Assembly: GCA_947166345.1 (NCBI GenBank)
Contig: CAMVDU010000001.1
Location: 75,260-119,100, forward strand
Direction of reading: 5' to 3'
DNA from: an uncultured Prevotellaceae bacterium
GTDB lineage: Bacteria > Bacteroidota > Bacteroidia > Bacteroidales > Bacteroidaceae
DNA length: 43,841 nucleotides
The translations under genes were made by a program, and so were the position numbers. Positions 1 to 7,875 of this stretch are shown piece after piece. Position 1 is the first letter of the stretch. Each line of letters opens with the position of its first letter. Below the pieces are notes generated by a model. The model was not told where the DNA came from. It saw only the letters and a program-made list of their open reading frames with translations, and searched no databases.

Positions 1-1
1 C

Positions 2-856
2 ATCATGCAGGTTTCTAAGGGCGCTCGCAACTATGCTAACGCTACTATCCTCCGCTATATGGCCGAGGGTGCTGTGGCTTATGCTAAGGAGCTGGGCTGC
101 GCTCATCCCGAGATTGTGCTGCACCTGGATCACGGTGACAGCTTCGAACTCTGTAAGGACTGCATCGACATGGGCTTCTCTTCAGTGATGTACGACGGCA
201 GTTCACTGCCTTACGAGGAGAACATCCGTATCTCTCGTCAGGTGGTAGAGTATGCTCATAAGTATGATGTCACCGTTGAGTGTGAGCTCGGCGTGCTGGC
301 AGGTGTTGAGGATGAGGTTGCCTCTGAGGTGAGCCACTACACCAAGCCCGAGGAAGTGATTGACTTCGCTACTCGTACCGGCTGTGACTCTCTGGCTATC
401 TCTATCGGTACTTCTCACGGCGCTTATAAGTTTAAGCCCGAGCAGTGCACACGCGACCCGAAGACCGGCAAGCTCGTTCCTCCTCCATTGGCATTCGACG
501 TGCTGCATGAGATTGAGAAGAAGCTCCCCGGCTTCCCCATCGTGCTCCACGGCTCATCTTCAGTTCCTCAGGACGAGGTAGACACTATCAATAAGTTTGG
601 TGGTAACCTGCCCGACGCAGTAGGTATCCCCGAGGAGCAGCTCCGCGAGGCTTCTAAGAGTGCTGTTTGCAAGATCAACATCGACTCTGACTCTCGTCTG
701 GCTATGACTGCTGCTATTCGTCAGTATCTGGCTGAGCATCCCGATCACTTCGATCCTCGTCAGTATCTGAAGCCCGCTCGCGAGAACATGAAGAAGATGT
801 ACATCCACAAGATTGTGAATGTGCTCGGTAGCGATGGTAAACTCGCTCAACTCTAA
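2..856 (+). CDS. fba: Class II fructose-bisphosphate aldolase, 5'-truncated by the window edge
   Basis: Cleaves fructose-1,6-bisphosphate to glyceraldehyde-3-phosphate and dihydroxyacetone phosphate in cytoplasmic glycolysis and gluconeogenesis. About 284 C-terminal residues are visible and the frame is open from base 2, so the ATG at base 5 is an internal Met; roughly 50 N-terminal residues should lie upstream. The class II (zinc-dependent) signatures are the HLDHGD metal site, the MYDGSS segment, the HGSSSVPQ phosphate-binding loop and KINIDSDSR near the C-terminus. typA starts 10 bp downstream on the same strand, so co-transcription is possible. Identification rests on motifs and is secure; only the start is missing. 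Confidence 0.95.
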   Translation: MMQVSKGARNYANATILRYMAEGAVAYAKELGCAHPEIVLHLDHGDSFELCKDCIDMGFSSVMYDGSSLPYEENIRISRQVVEYAHKYDVTVECELGVLAGVEDEVASEVSHYTKPEEVIDFATRTGCDSLAISIGTSHGAYKFKPEQCTRDPKTGKLVPPPLAFDVLHEIEKKLPGFPIVLHGSSSVPQDEVDTINKFGGNLPDAVGIPEEQLREASKSAVCKINIDSDSRLAMTAAIRQYLAEHPDHFDPRQYLKPARENMKKMYIHKIVNVLGSDGKLAQL

Positions 857-866
857 TCAATAAGGA

Positions 867-2672
867 ATGCAAGACATCAGGAACATCGCTATCATAGCGC
901 ACGTAGACCACGGTAAGACCACACTCGTCGACAAGATGATGCTGGCCGGCAACCTCTTTCGCGAAGGACAGAACCTCAGCAATCAGGTGCTCGATGCCAA
1001 CGATCTGGAACGCGAGCGTGGCATCACCATTCTTTCGAAGAACGTCTCAATCACGTGGAAAGGCGTCAAAATCAATATTATCGATACCCCGGGACACTCT
1101 GACTTCGGTGGCGAGGTTGAGCGTGTGCTCAATATGGCCGACGGCTGTCTGCTGCTCGTCGATGCCTTCGAGGGTCCCATGCCGCAGACGCGCTTCGTGC
1201 TGCAGAAAGCTCTGCAGATAGGTCTGAAACCCATCGTGGTGGTCAATAAAGTTGACAAGCCCAACTGCCGCCCCGAAGAGGTCTATGAGATGGTGTTCGA
1301 CCTGATGTTCTCGCTCAATGCTACTGAGGATCAGTTGGACTTCCCCGTCGTCTATGGTTCGGCCAAGAACGGCTGGATGGGCGAGGACTGGCAGAAGCCT
1401 ACTGACAATATCACCTATCTGTTGGACAAGATCGTGGAAGTCATTCCCGCTCCCCAACAGATAGATGGTACTCCTCAGATGCTCATCACCTCGCTTGATT
1501 TCTCAAGCTATACAGGCCGCATCGCCGTAGGCCGCGTGCATCGCGGCACGTTGAAGGACGGTCAGCAGGTGACCATCGCCCATCGCGACGGCTCTATGGA
1601 GAAGACCAAGATCAAGGAGCTTCATACCTTCGACGGCATGGGCCATCATCGTACCGACAGCGTCGATTGTGGCGACATCTGTGCTGTTATCGGACTGGAA
1701 AAGTTCGAGATTGGCGACACCATCTGCGACCTTGAGAATCCCGACCCCCTGCCACCTATCGCTATCGACGAACCTACGATGTCGATGCTGTTCACCATCA
1801 ACGACTCACCGTTCTTTGGCAAGGAGGGAAAGTTCGTGACTTCGCGCCACATCAACGACCGTCTGGAGCGTGAGCTGGAGAAGAACCTCGCCCTGCGTGT
1901 CGAGCCCTTCGAGGACTCTACCGACAAGTGGGTTGTCTCCGGTCGTGGTGTGCTCCACCTCTCCGTGCTCATCGAGACCATGCGTCGCGAGGGCTATGAG
2001 TTGCAGGTGGGACAGCCGCAGGTCATCTATAAAGAGATTGATGGTGTAAAGTGCGAGCCCATTGAGGAGCTCACCATCAATGTGCCCGAGGAGTTTGCCT
2101 CGAAGATGATTGATATGGTGACACGTCGCAAGGGCGATATGATGTCGATGGAAGCCCAGGGCGACCGCACCAATATCGAGTTTGAGATACCCTCGCGCGG
2201 CATCATCGGACTGCGTACCAACGTGCTGACAGCCTCTCAGGGCGAGGCCATCATGGCCCATCGCTTCAAGGAGTATCAGCCCTACAAGGGCGAGATAGAA
2301 CGTCGCGTCAACGGCTCTATGATAGCTCTCGAAACGGGTACCGCCTATGCCTACGCCATCGACAAGCTGCAGGATCGCGGTAAGTTCTTTATCGACCCGG
2401 GCGAGGAGGTGTACTACGGACAGGTGGTAGGTGAACATGTGCACGACAACGACCTGGTCATCAATGTCTGCAAGGCCAAGCAGCTTACCAATGTGCGTGC
2501 CTCGGGTTCCGACGAGAAGGCCCGCGTCATTCCCAAGGTCATCATGAGCCTCGAGGAATGTCTGGAGTATATCAAGGAAGACGAGCTGGTGGAGGTCACC
2601 CCCAAGTCCATGCGTATCCGCAAGTCCATCCTCGACCACGACCAGCGAAAGAAAGCTAACAAAGTGCAATGA
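867..2672 (+). CDS. typA: Ribosome-associated GTPase TypA/BipA
   Basis: Translational GTPase of the EF-G/LepA family that binds the ribosome and is linked to stress and cold adaptation and 50S assembly. At 601 residues it has the family's normal length. The G domain shows AHVDHGKTT (P-loop, residues 11-19), DTPGHSDF (G3) and NKVDKP (G4), followed by the beta-barrel domain 2, EF-G-like domains and the BipA-specific C-terminal domain ([19 protein letters not shown] region). The stop codon overlaps the thyA start as ATGA, which implies translational coupling. No anomaly is visible. Confidence 0.97.
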   Translation: MQDIRNIAIIAHVDHGKTTLVDKMMLAGNLFREGQNLSNQVLDANDLERERGITILSKNVSITWKGVKINIIDTPGHSDFGGEVERVLNMADGCLLLVDAFEGPMPQTRFVLQKALQIGLKPIVVVNKVDKPNCRPEEVYEMVFDLMFSLNATEDQLDFPVVYGSAKNGWMGEDWQKPTDNITYLLDKIVEVIPAPQQIDGTPQMLITSLDFSSYTGRIAVGRVHRGTLKDGQQVTIAHRDGSMEKTKIKELHTFDGMGHHRTDSVDCGDICAVIGLEKFEIGDTICDLENPDPLPPIAIDEPTMSMLFTINDSPFFGKEGKFVTSRHINDRLERELEKNLALRVEPFEDSTDKWVVSGRGVLHLSVLIETMRREGYELQVGQPQVIYKEIDGVKCEPIEELTINVPEEFASKMIDMVTRRKGDMMSMEAQGDRTNIEFEIPSRGIIGLRTNVLTASQGEAIMAHRFKEYQPYKGEIERRVNGSMIALETGTAYAYAIDKLQDRGKFFIDPGEEVYYGQVVGEHVHDNDLVINVCKAKQLTNVRASGSDEKARVIPKVIMSLEECLEYIKEDELVEVTPKSMRIRKSILDHDQRKKANKVQ

Positions 2673-3463
2673 GACAGTATCTTGACTTGCTCGACCGCAT
2701 CCTCAAGGAAGGTGTGCAGAAAGGCGACCGTACCGGTACGGGCACCATCAGCATCTTCGGTCATCAGACGCGCTATAACCTGGAAGAGGGTTTCCCTCTG
2801 CTCACCACGAAGAAGCTCTACCTCAAGGGTATCATTTACGAGCTGCTGTGGTTCCTGAAGGGCGACACCAACATTCGCTATCTGCAGGAGAACAACGTGC
2901 ACATCTGGGACGAGTGGGCCGATGAGAACGGCGAGCTAGGACCCGTCTATGGACACCAGTGGCGTTCATGGCCCGACTATGACGGAGGCACCATCGACCA
3001 GATCCAGTATGTGCTCAACCAAATCAAGACCAACCCCAATTCGCGCCGCATGATTGTGTCGGCGTGGAACGTGGCCGAGGTCAACAAGATGGCGCTGCCT
3101 CCCTGTCACTCGCTGTTCCAGTTCTATGTGGCTGACGGCAAGCTCTCGCTGCAGCTCTATCAGCGCTCGGCCGACACGTTTCTGGGCGTGCCCTTCAACA
3201 TCGCCTCCTATGCTCTGCTCTGCATGATGATGGCACAGGTGTGCGGACTCAAGCCAGGCTGGTTCGTACATACCACTGGTGACACCCATCTCTATCTCAA
3301 CCACCTGGAGCAGGCACGCCTGCAGCTCACCCGCGAGCCGCGTCCGTTGCCCACCATGCGCATCAATCCCGACGTGAAGGATCTCTTCGCTTTCCGTTAC
3401 GAGGATTTCCAGTTGGAGAACTACAACCCCTGGCCCCACATCAAGGCCGAGGTCAGTGTCTGA
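2669..3463 (+). CDS. thyA: Thymidylate synthase ThyA
   Basis: Methylates dUMP to dTMP using methylene-tetrahydrofolate, producing dihydrofolate. The 264-residue length equals that of E. coli ThyA. The nucleophile Cys146 lies in PPCHSLFQF and the [19 protein letters not shown] substrate-binding segment is intact. The start is fixed by a 4-bp overlap with typA. In many Bacteroidales folA follows thyA directly; here a hairpin and a convergent rpsO follow, so the dihydrofolate reductase gene must be elsewhere. Confidence 0.97.
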   Translation: MRQYLDLLDRILKEGVQKGDRTGTGTISIFGHQTRYNLEEGFPLLTTKKLYLKGIIYELLWFLKGDTNIRYLQENNVHIWDEWADENGELGPVYGHQWRSWPDYDGGTIDQIQYVLNQIKTNPNSRRMIVSAWNVAEVNKMALPPCHSLFQFYVADGKLSLQLYQRSADTFLGVPFNIASYALLCMMMAQVCGLKPGWFVHTTGDTHLYLNHLEQARLQLTREPRPLPTMRINPDVKDLFAFRYEDFQLENYNPWPHIKAEVSV

Positions 3464-3513
3464 CCCACGAGCACGAAAAAGTGCCTGAGGTCAGCACCTC
3501 ACAAGAAAAAGCC

Positions 3514-3547
3514 AAGCCCCGTCTCTCCTCTTGGAGAAGCGGGGCTT
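3514..3547 (-). terminator. Rho-independent terminator of rpsO, possibly bidirectional with thyA
   Basis: AAGCCCCG (3514-3521) pairs perfectly with CGGGGCTT (3540-3547), with an inner TCTCC/GGAGA stem. Read on the minus strand it is followed by GGCTTTTTCTTG, a U-tract, so it terminates rpsO. A smaller hairpin (3486-3501, TGAGGT/ACCTCA) lies just after thyA. Confidence 0.8.
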
Positions 3548-3569
3548 GATGTTTCTGCTGCTTGAACGA

Positions 3570-3839
3570 TTACTTACGCAGACCCAGAGCCTTCACGATG
3601 GCACGGTAGCGGTTGATGTCGTTCACGTAGAGATGCTTCAGCAGCTTGCGGCGACGACCTACCATCATGGTCAGCGAACGTGCTGTCACGTGGTCCTTGT
3701 GGTTAGCCTTCAGGTGCTCAGTCAGGTGCTTGATACGATAGGTGAACAGGGCAATCTGTGCCTCTGCCGAACCGGTGTCAGTAGCTGACTTACCATACTG
3801 ACCGAAGATCTCCTTTTTCTTAGCTTGATCGAGATACAT
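3570..3839 (-). CDS. rpsO: 30S ribosomal protein S15
   Basis: Small-subunit protein that binds the 16S rRNA three-way junction early in assembly. The 89-residue reading from MYLDQAKKK has the standard S15 length and contains the conserved TGSAEAQIALFTYRIKHLTEHLK and the KDHVTARSLTMMVGRRRKLL core. A longer in-frame start at 3884 would add 15 non-conserved residues and was rejected. It is monocistronic, with a promoter at 3959-3990 giving a leader of roughly 115 nt; S15 leaders are often autoregulatory, but no structure is asserted here. Confidence 0.96.
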   Translation of the reverse strand: MYLDQAKKKEIFGQYGKSATDTGSAEAQIALFTYRIKHLTEHLKANHKDHVTARSLTMMVGRRRKLLKHLYVNDINRYRAIVKALGLRK

Positions 3840-3958
3840 AGTTCTTTTTGTTTTTTTGATTAAGTTGTTGTTGCTCATTAACATCTTTCAGACGCTCAGT
3901 GGCCTTAATCACACGGACTCTCACGTCATCAGATGCTCGGATTTTCCGAAAGCGGGTG

Positions 3959-3990
3959 CAAAGGTACGAATAAGTGAGCAGAAAACCAAA
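3959..3990 (-). promoter_or_regulatory. Promoter of rpsO
   Basis: On the minus strand TTTG (3987-3990) is separated by 20 bp from TACCTTTG (3959-3966), matching the Bacteroidota sigma-ABfr pattern TTTG-N19/20-TAnnTTTG. The spacer ends in CACTTATTCG, a sequence that recurs at other promoter-like sites in the window. Confidence 0.75.
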
Positions 3991-4015
3991 AAAAAATGCA
4001 ATTTTTTGTTGTTTT

Positions 4016-4126
4016 CTCGAACGAAAGTACCTTCGACGAAGTCAGAGGTACGAATAAACGAGCAAAAAACCAAATTTTTTTTGAGTTTTTTCGAGTGTGA
4101 GTACCTTCGAGCGAAGCTCAAAGTAA
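4016..4126 (-). repeat. Degenerate second copy of the promoter-like repeat
   Basis: A GGTACGAATAA-CGAGCAAAAAACCAAA segment (about 4048-4074) copies the rpsO promoter block at 3963-3990, including its A/T runs, but its -7 box reads TACCTCTG on the minus strand. It is flanked by AGTACCTTCG motifs (about 4026 and 4101). It looks like a duplicated and decayed promoter block. No gene is seen between 3840 and 4313. Confidence 0.5.
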
Positions 4127-4148
4127 TAAAAAAAGGTTAAAAGTAAAA

Positions 4149-4313
4149 GTGAATAGTGAATAATTTGCTACCGCCACCGATTTATTTAACATCCTTTTAG
4201 AAATTATTCACTATTCCCTCCTATGGCGGTAGCAAATTATTCACTTTTCACTATTCACTATTCCCTCCTATGGCGGTAGCAAATTATTCACTTTTCACTA
4301 TTCACTATTCCCT
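4149..4313 (-). repeat. Dispersed GTGAATAG/GGTAGC repeat cluster
   Basis: Two direct 47-bp units (starting at 4225 and 4272) contain GGCGGTAGCAAATTATTCAC followed by CACTATTCACTATTCCC. An opposite-oriented partial copy lies at about 4149-4177. The cluster begins immediately after the cupin stop codon (4314). Related copies occur at 20092-20129, 23660-23700 and 28655-28700. Confidence 0.85.
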
Positions 4314-4826
4314 TTAATTTAACGGAATCTCCGGATGCTGCACAGCCAGCGGCATATCCTTCTGCGCCAGGTAGAACATGTAGAGGATCACCGGCTTCGT
4401 GCCTCGGTTCTCACCGTGGTGAATGGTGTTCACCATCTCTACCACAGCCTCGCCCTCATGCACCGTCTTCTCCTTACCGTCCTGTCCAATAATCGTCAGC
4501 TCGCCCTGCACCAGCACGCCGTAGTTGATCACAGGGTGATGATGCCAGCCTAACTTCTGTCCGGCAGGAAACACATACTTCACTGCCACCAGCTCGGGAC
4601 GTCCCTGCAGGTAGTCGGGCAGCTCCACGCCGTCCCAGCTCTGCGAGGTGCGTATCAGTTCTGTGCTCACCACCTTCTGCGGTGCGCTCTCCTCAGCCGT
4701 TGCGCCTGCCGTCTCCTTCTGCTCGGTCTGTGGCTTCTGCGGCTCCTGTGCTTTCTTACATGCTGTAAACAAGCTTGTGCCGCAGATGAGGGTGGCGGCC
4801 ATCACCCATAGTCTCATTCTTTTCAT
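4314..4826 (-). CDS. Cupin-domain lipoprotein
   Basis: Predicted periplasmic or outer-membrane lipoprotein of 170 residues with one cupin barrel. The N-terminus is a type II signal peptide with lipobox LFTAC (Cys23), followed by a low-complexity Gln/Glu/Ala linker to about residue 50. The cupin shows motif 1 GWHHHPVINYGVLVQGE (metal-binding His cluster) and motif 2 with NTIHHGENRG. Such small cupins bind a metal and a small ligand; the substrate cannot be told. It has its own promoter (4855-4885) and ends at a dispersed repeat cluster. It appears to be an ordinary host gene at the left edge of the defence island. Confidence 0.8.
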   Translation of the reverse strand: MKRMRLWVMAATLICGTSLFTACKKAQEPQKPQTEQKETAGATAEESAPQKVVSTELIRTSQSWDGVELPDYLQGRPELVAVKYVFPAGQKLGWHHHPVINYGVLVQGELTIIGQDGKEKTVHEGEAVVEMVNTIHHGENRGTKPVILYMFYLAQKDMPLAVQHPEIPLN

Positions 4827-4854
4827 TTTGTATAAAAGTTAGTCTATTTCGCTG

Positions 4855-4885
4855 CGAAGGTACGAAATAAATGTGAATCCTCAAA
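4855..4885 (-). promoter_or_regulatory. Promoter of the cupin lipoprotein gene
   Basis: On the minus strand TTTG (4882-4885) is followed by 19 bp and TACCTTCG (4855-4862), one mismatch from the TAnnTTTG box. The leader would be about 25 nt. Confidence 0.65.
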
Positions 4886-4907
4886 ATATTCTTTGCGAAA
4901 CTTTATA

Positions 4908-5009
4908 TCAATTCACAATTATCAATTCACAATTTAAACGCAACGCGTTGCGCAACCTTACCTTATAGGGAATCTCCGCCGTGTTCAGAATATCTTTATC
5001 GTTGTCCAT
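4908..5009 (-). pseudogene. 5' remnant of a second DUF1016-family nuclease gene
   Basis: A start codon at 5009 opens a frame reading MDNDKDILNTAEIPYK, almost the N-terminus of the complete nuclease gene at 6680-7834 (MENDKDILNTAEIPYE). The DNA is identical over 39 bp (4965-5003 versus 7790-7828). After about 17 codons homology stops, and the frame runs through the palindrome GCAACGCGTTGC (4940-4951) into an AATTCACAAT-type repeat, ending at TGA 4908. This is a truncated duplicate and a scar of rearrangement, not a functional gene. Confidence 0.8.
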
Positions 5010-5026
5010 CTGCGTTCTACAAATTC

Positions 5027-5066
5027 ATGTGTCAGGCACCAGGTCCCCTTGGTACTTTTGACACAT
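5027..5066. repeat. REP-like imperfect palindrome
   Basis: ATGTGTCA (5027-5034) and TGACACAT (5059-5066) form a perfect 8-bp inverted repeat around an inner ACC/GGT stem region. The form resembles REP palindromes mobilised by Y1 transposases. No transposase is present in the window. Confidence 0.5.
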
Positions 5067-5167
5067 CGAGGCGGATGATTTCTGATTCAAAAGATTCATT
5101 TATTTCGTTAAAACAACGTTTTCAGTTACTATCATCTCTATTTTTTAACAAAAAAACAAATAAATAG

Positions 5168-5198
5168 TTTGCGATTATCAAAATAATCACTAAATTTG
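5168..5198 (+). promoter_or_regulatory. Promoter with embedded inverted repeat, PIN operon
   Basis: TTTG (5168-5171), a 19-bp spacer and TAAATTTG (5191-5198) make a perfect Bacteroidota promoter. The spacer carries GATTAT-CAAA-ATAATC (5173-5188), a perfect 6-bp inverted repeat placed where a bound repressor would block RNA polymerase. The ATG at 5206 is 7 bp past the -7 box, so the mRNA is probably leaderless or nearly so. Confidence 0.7.
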
Positions 5199-5205
5199 CA
5201 CCCAA

Positions 5206-5997
5206 ATGGATGAATTGCAAAACAAAGGACAGGTAACAATACATATCGATGGGAAGTATGGTGGTGAGCCTCTTACTCCAGAAAACTACGATATCACTCT
5301 GATGCAAGCCGTATTAGAGCATGCCATTGCTTTGCTTGATCTCGACAAAAGAAAAGAAAGGCCGATAACGACCTATCGTATTGAGAGTGGCTCTGTTAGC
5401 AATGTCTTTACCACGAGTAAACAGAAAGCAGTAGAATTTGCATCTGTACTTGCTTTGGTAGCCAGCACATCTTCCATTGATCAGTTGGATGCAAAGACGG
5501 CTGTTGCTTTTGAGGGCTTGCAGAAATTCGCCATTCAAAACAACTTCAAGGTTGATGTCTCTACATCTGAATCGAAAGAGCATATTGTTCATATCACTCC
5601 TACCTCCTATTATAAACGGACGGAAAATCTTTGGGCAGATGCCGAGGTTTACTATTATGGCACGCTTGTAGATGCAGGGGGAAAGAACAAATCAAACATC
5701 CATCTCGACACAAAGGATGGTCTTATCATGATAGATGCCGACAAGGAAATCCTTGCCAGCATCGAAGGTAATCCTTTATATCGTAAGTTTGGTGTGCGTG
5801 CTACGGCAAAGCAGAACATTATTAATGGAGATATTGACCGTAGTTCTTTGAAACTTATAGAAATGATGGAATTTGAGCCCAAGTTCGATATGGCATACTT
5901 GGAGAGGAAAATTGAAGCATCCACTCCCGTTTGGTCAGGAATAGATGCCGATGAGTTCTTACATGAAATCAGGGAGGGAAGCTATGTCGGACAATAA
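5206..5997 (+). CDS. Unknown protein, probable partner of the PIN-domain nuclease
   Basis: 263 residues with no family that I recognise. It has no signal peptide or membrane segment and looks like a soluble mixed alpha/beta protein. A helical stretch at about 30-50 (LMQAVLEHAIALLDLDKRKE) is followed by TYRIESGSVSNVF and further strands. It overlaps the PIN gene by 14 bp in a different frame and shares its promoter, so the two form an operon. By analogy with VapBC loci it could be the antitoxin or a targeting partner, but it is far longer than usual VapB antitoxins and lacks a visible AbrB, RHH or HTH domain near its end. Base composition is A+T-richer than that of the flanking core genes. Confidence 0.75.
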   Translation: MDELQNKGQVTIHIDGKYGGEPLTPENYDITLMQAVLEHAIALLDLDKRKERPITTYRIESGSVSNVFTTSKQKAVEFASVLALVASTSSIDQLDAKTAVAFEGLQKFAIQNNFKVDVSTSESKEHIVHITPTSYYKRTENLWADAEVYYYGTLVDAGGKNKSNIHLDTKDGLIMIDADKEILASIEGNPLYRKFGVRATAKQNIINGDIDRSSLKLIEMMEFEPKFDMAYLERKIEASTPVWSGIDADEFLHEIREGSYVGQ

Positions 5998-6469
5998 GAT
6001 AGTATTTTGTGATACAGGCTTCGTCATCCGCCTATTAGACAGAACAAGCGAATTGCACGAAAATGCACTTGGCTATTTCCGCTACTTCCTTGAAAACGAC
6101 TATCTCATTCGCATGAGCACCATTGCCGTCGCAGAGTTTTGCGTAAAAGATAAAATAGAGAATCTTCCTTTGCAGCAGATTCTTCTATCCCCATTCAACG
6201 CCCATCATGCCAGCAAGACTGGTGAATGTGCTCGAATCCTATATAATGCTAAGGCCAAAGGTGTGATTGAGGTAGATGCCCGCATCCTCATCCAGAACGA
6301 TGTCAAGTTGCTTGTTCAGGCAGAATGCGAGTCAGCCGATTTCTATCTCACCTCCGATAGTCGCAGCAAACGAATGTATGATGTCTTGAAGGAAGAAGGC
6401 AAATTATCCTTTGACTTTACAGACATACATATGCCTTTCTCTGCTAAGTTCGGAGTGATTGATTTTTGA
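5984..6469 (+). CDS. PIN-domain ribonuclease-like protein
   Basis: 161 residues. PIN domains are metal-dependent RNases, common as VapC toxins. The acidic quartet is visible: Asp10 in VFCDTGFVIRLLD, Glu51 in IAVAEFCVK, Asp106 in LIQNDVKLL and Asp125 in YLTSDSRSKR. ATG 5984 is preceded by AGGGAGGG, an unusually strong Shine-Dalgarno for this phylum, which decides the start against an upstream in-frame ATG at 5945. It overlaps the 3' end of the preceding unknown gene by 14 bp. A toxin role is inference from family and operon structure. Confidence 0.85.
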   Translation: MSDNKIVFCDTGFVIRLLDRTSELHENALGYFRYFLENDYLIRMSTIAVAEFCVKDKIENLPLQQILLSPFNAHHASKTGECARILYNAKAKGVIEVDARILIQNDVKLLVQAECESADFYLTSDSRSKRMYDVLKEEGKLSFDFTDIHMPFSAKFGVIDF

Positions 6470-6487
6470 TCGCTCTTTTCTTATGAA

Positions 6488-6610
6488 TTACCCTTCAACG
6501 ATTTTGATTTGCTTTACCTCCCTTTGGGAACAGCGACCTCTGGTTCATCTTCCGTCAGACCGTAGAGCTGATATACAAGGCGGTCGATTTCGGATTCAAA
6601 GCAGATTACA
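6488..6610 (-). pseudogene. Eroded C-terminal fragment of an N6-adenine methylase / type IIG-like gene
   Basis: The minus strand translates to ESEIDRLVYQLYGLTEDE and then, after a frameshift, to EVKQIKIVEG followed by a stop (6488-6490). The arrangement 'IDRLVYELYGLTEEE...IKIVEG-stop' is a common C-terminus of Eco57I/type IIG-like restriction-methylation proteins. Only about 35 codons survive and no catalytic part remains. It lies between the PIN gene and the DUF1016 nuclease and suggests that another R-M gene once occupied this spot. Confidence 0.6.
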
Positions 6611-6679
6611 GGAACCGTCCGTTTTTTTAGGAGTGAAACGCTGACCTGTCCCTAGTGTTCGCTAGATTTGGTTCTTTGA

Positions 6680-7834
6680 TTATTTCCCTTTTTGTAGAAA
6701 CTTGCAGAACTCCACCAAACTGCGTTGGATGACGCCACCCACCTGCAATTGCTCCTTATACAGAGCCACCATCGTAGGTGACATGCTACGGTTCAAGGCA
6801 TAGCGAACCACCTCCATATCAGCATCTTTACAGAGGATGATGCCAATACTGGGATTCTCATTCGAGCGACGTTCCTCCTGGTCCAGTGCCTCCAGATAAA
6901 ACTCCAATTGTCCCAAATCCTTTGGCTGGAATTCATCAGTCTTCAGTTCGATGGCCACCATACATTGCAGCAACCTATGATAGAACAGCAAGTCCACCTT
7001 AAACGTCTTGCCGCCCACAGCAATGCGGTGCTCATCGTCGATAAACAAGAAGTCCTTGCCCATCTCCAAAATAAAATCTTTCATGTGAGCGATAATCTCC
7101 TTCCGCAGTTTCGACTCCTTGTATTTAACAGGCAGCCCAAACATTTCCAGATAGACAGTATCTTTGAACAATACGCCACTTTGCGGATATTCACGTTTCA
7201 TCATTTCCGACTGTACATCCTTGCTACCAAGCAGAGAAGTCATAGTATTGGTTTTAATAACCCTTACAAGCTCCTTGTTCTCCAATTGCTCCTTTCCAGC
7301 ATAAAGCATATAAAACAGGCGTTCCGCATCGGTTTTGCACCTATTCATAATAATCTGATGGTTCGTCCAGCCTGTAGAAAACAGCACGTTTGGAATTTGT
7401 GCCATTTCGAATGACACAATTTCACCGTTGTCAATTTGTGCCATTTCGAATGACACAATTTTACCATCTTGGGATGGCAGTTTTTTCTGCTTTGTTTCAG
7501 CCAGATAGTGCTGCATTCCATAATGGTTGACTGTCTGAAGGAAACTCTCTGACGAGTAGGTGTCATAAAACCTAACCATCCTGTATATAGTACGATAGCT
7601 CCAACCCTTTGCTTTGGGACTCTTGGTGTGAATATACTCTGCCAGCATACGCACAACACCGTCACCCCAGGCAGCCTTCTTCAAACGGTCAGACACGTAT
7701 GCCTCCAACCTCTTGGCATAAGCCTCCAGCTTGGCCCACCGCTCTTTGTCCTTCCTATAGGCCTCGATGATATACTTCATCCTCACCTCATAGGGAATCT
7801 CCGCCGTGTTCAGAATATCTTTATCGTTCTCCAT
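6680..7834 (-). CDS. DUF1016/YhcG-family PD-(D/E)XK nuclease
   Basis: 384 residues. The N-terminal DUF1016 helical domain (about 10-150) contains the GWSYRTIYRMVRFY segment. The C-terminal nuclease domain (about 220-370) shows the PD-(D/E)XK core as Asp281, Glu296 and Lys298 in KVDLLFYHRLLQCMVAIELKTDEF, then GQLEFYLEALD. Family members are frequent near type I R-M genes, and the hsdR stop lies 41 bp upstream in the same orientation. A 13-residue tandem duplication, IVSFEMAQI repeated, is present at residues 126-147 (DNA 7394-7461). A truncated duplicate of its 5' end lies at 4908-5009. The precise function is unknown; recombination or defence roles have been proposed for the family. Confidence 0.85.
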   Translation of the reverse strand: MENDKDILNTAEIPYEVRMKYIIEAYRKDKERWAKLEAYAKRLEAYVSDRLKKAAWGDGVVRMLAEYIHTKSPKAKGWSYRTIYRMVRFYDTYSSESFLQTVNHYGMQHYLAETKQKKLPSQDGKIVSFEMAQIDNGEIVSFEMAQIPNVLFSTGWTNHQIIMNRCKTDAERLFYMLYAGKEQLENKELVRVIKTNTMTSLLGSKDVQSEMMKREYPQSGVLFKDTVYLEMFGLPVKYKESKLRKEIIAHMKDFILEMGKDFLFIDDEHRIAVGGKTFKVDLLFYHRLLQCMVAIELKTDEFQPKDLGQLEFYLEALDQEERRSNENPSIGIILCKDADMEVVRYALNRSMSPTMVALYKEQLQVGGVIQRSLVEFCKFLQKGK

Positions 7835-7875
7835 TTGCTAATAACACAAGGGTCCGGTGTGCAGTCAAGACCTCG

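Noticed and set aside
1806..2669. 287-codon minus-strand ORF
   Set aside because: Complementary frame of typA, with no recognisable protein features.
6459..6644. 61-codon plus-strand ORF after the PIN gene
   Set aside because: It covers the minus-strand methylase remnant and has no features of its own.
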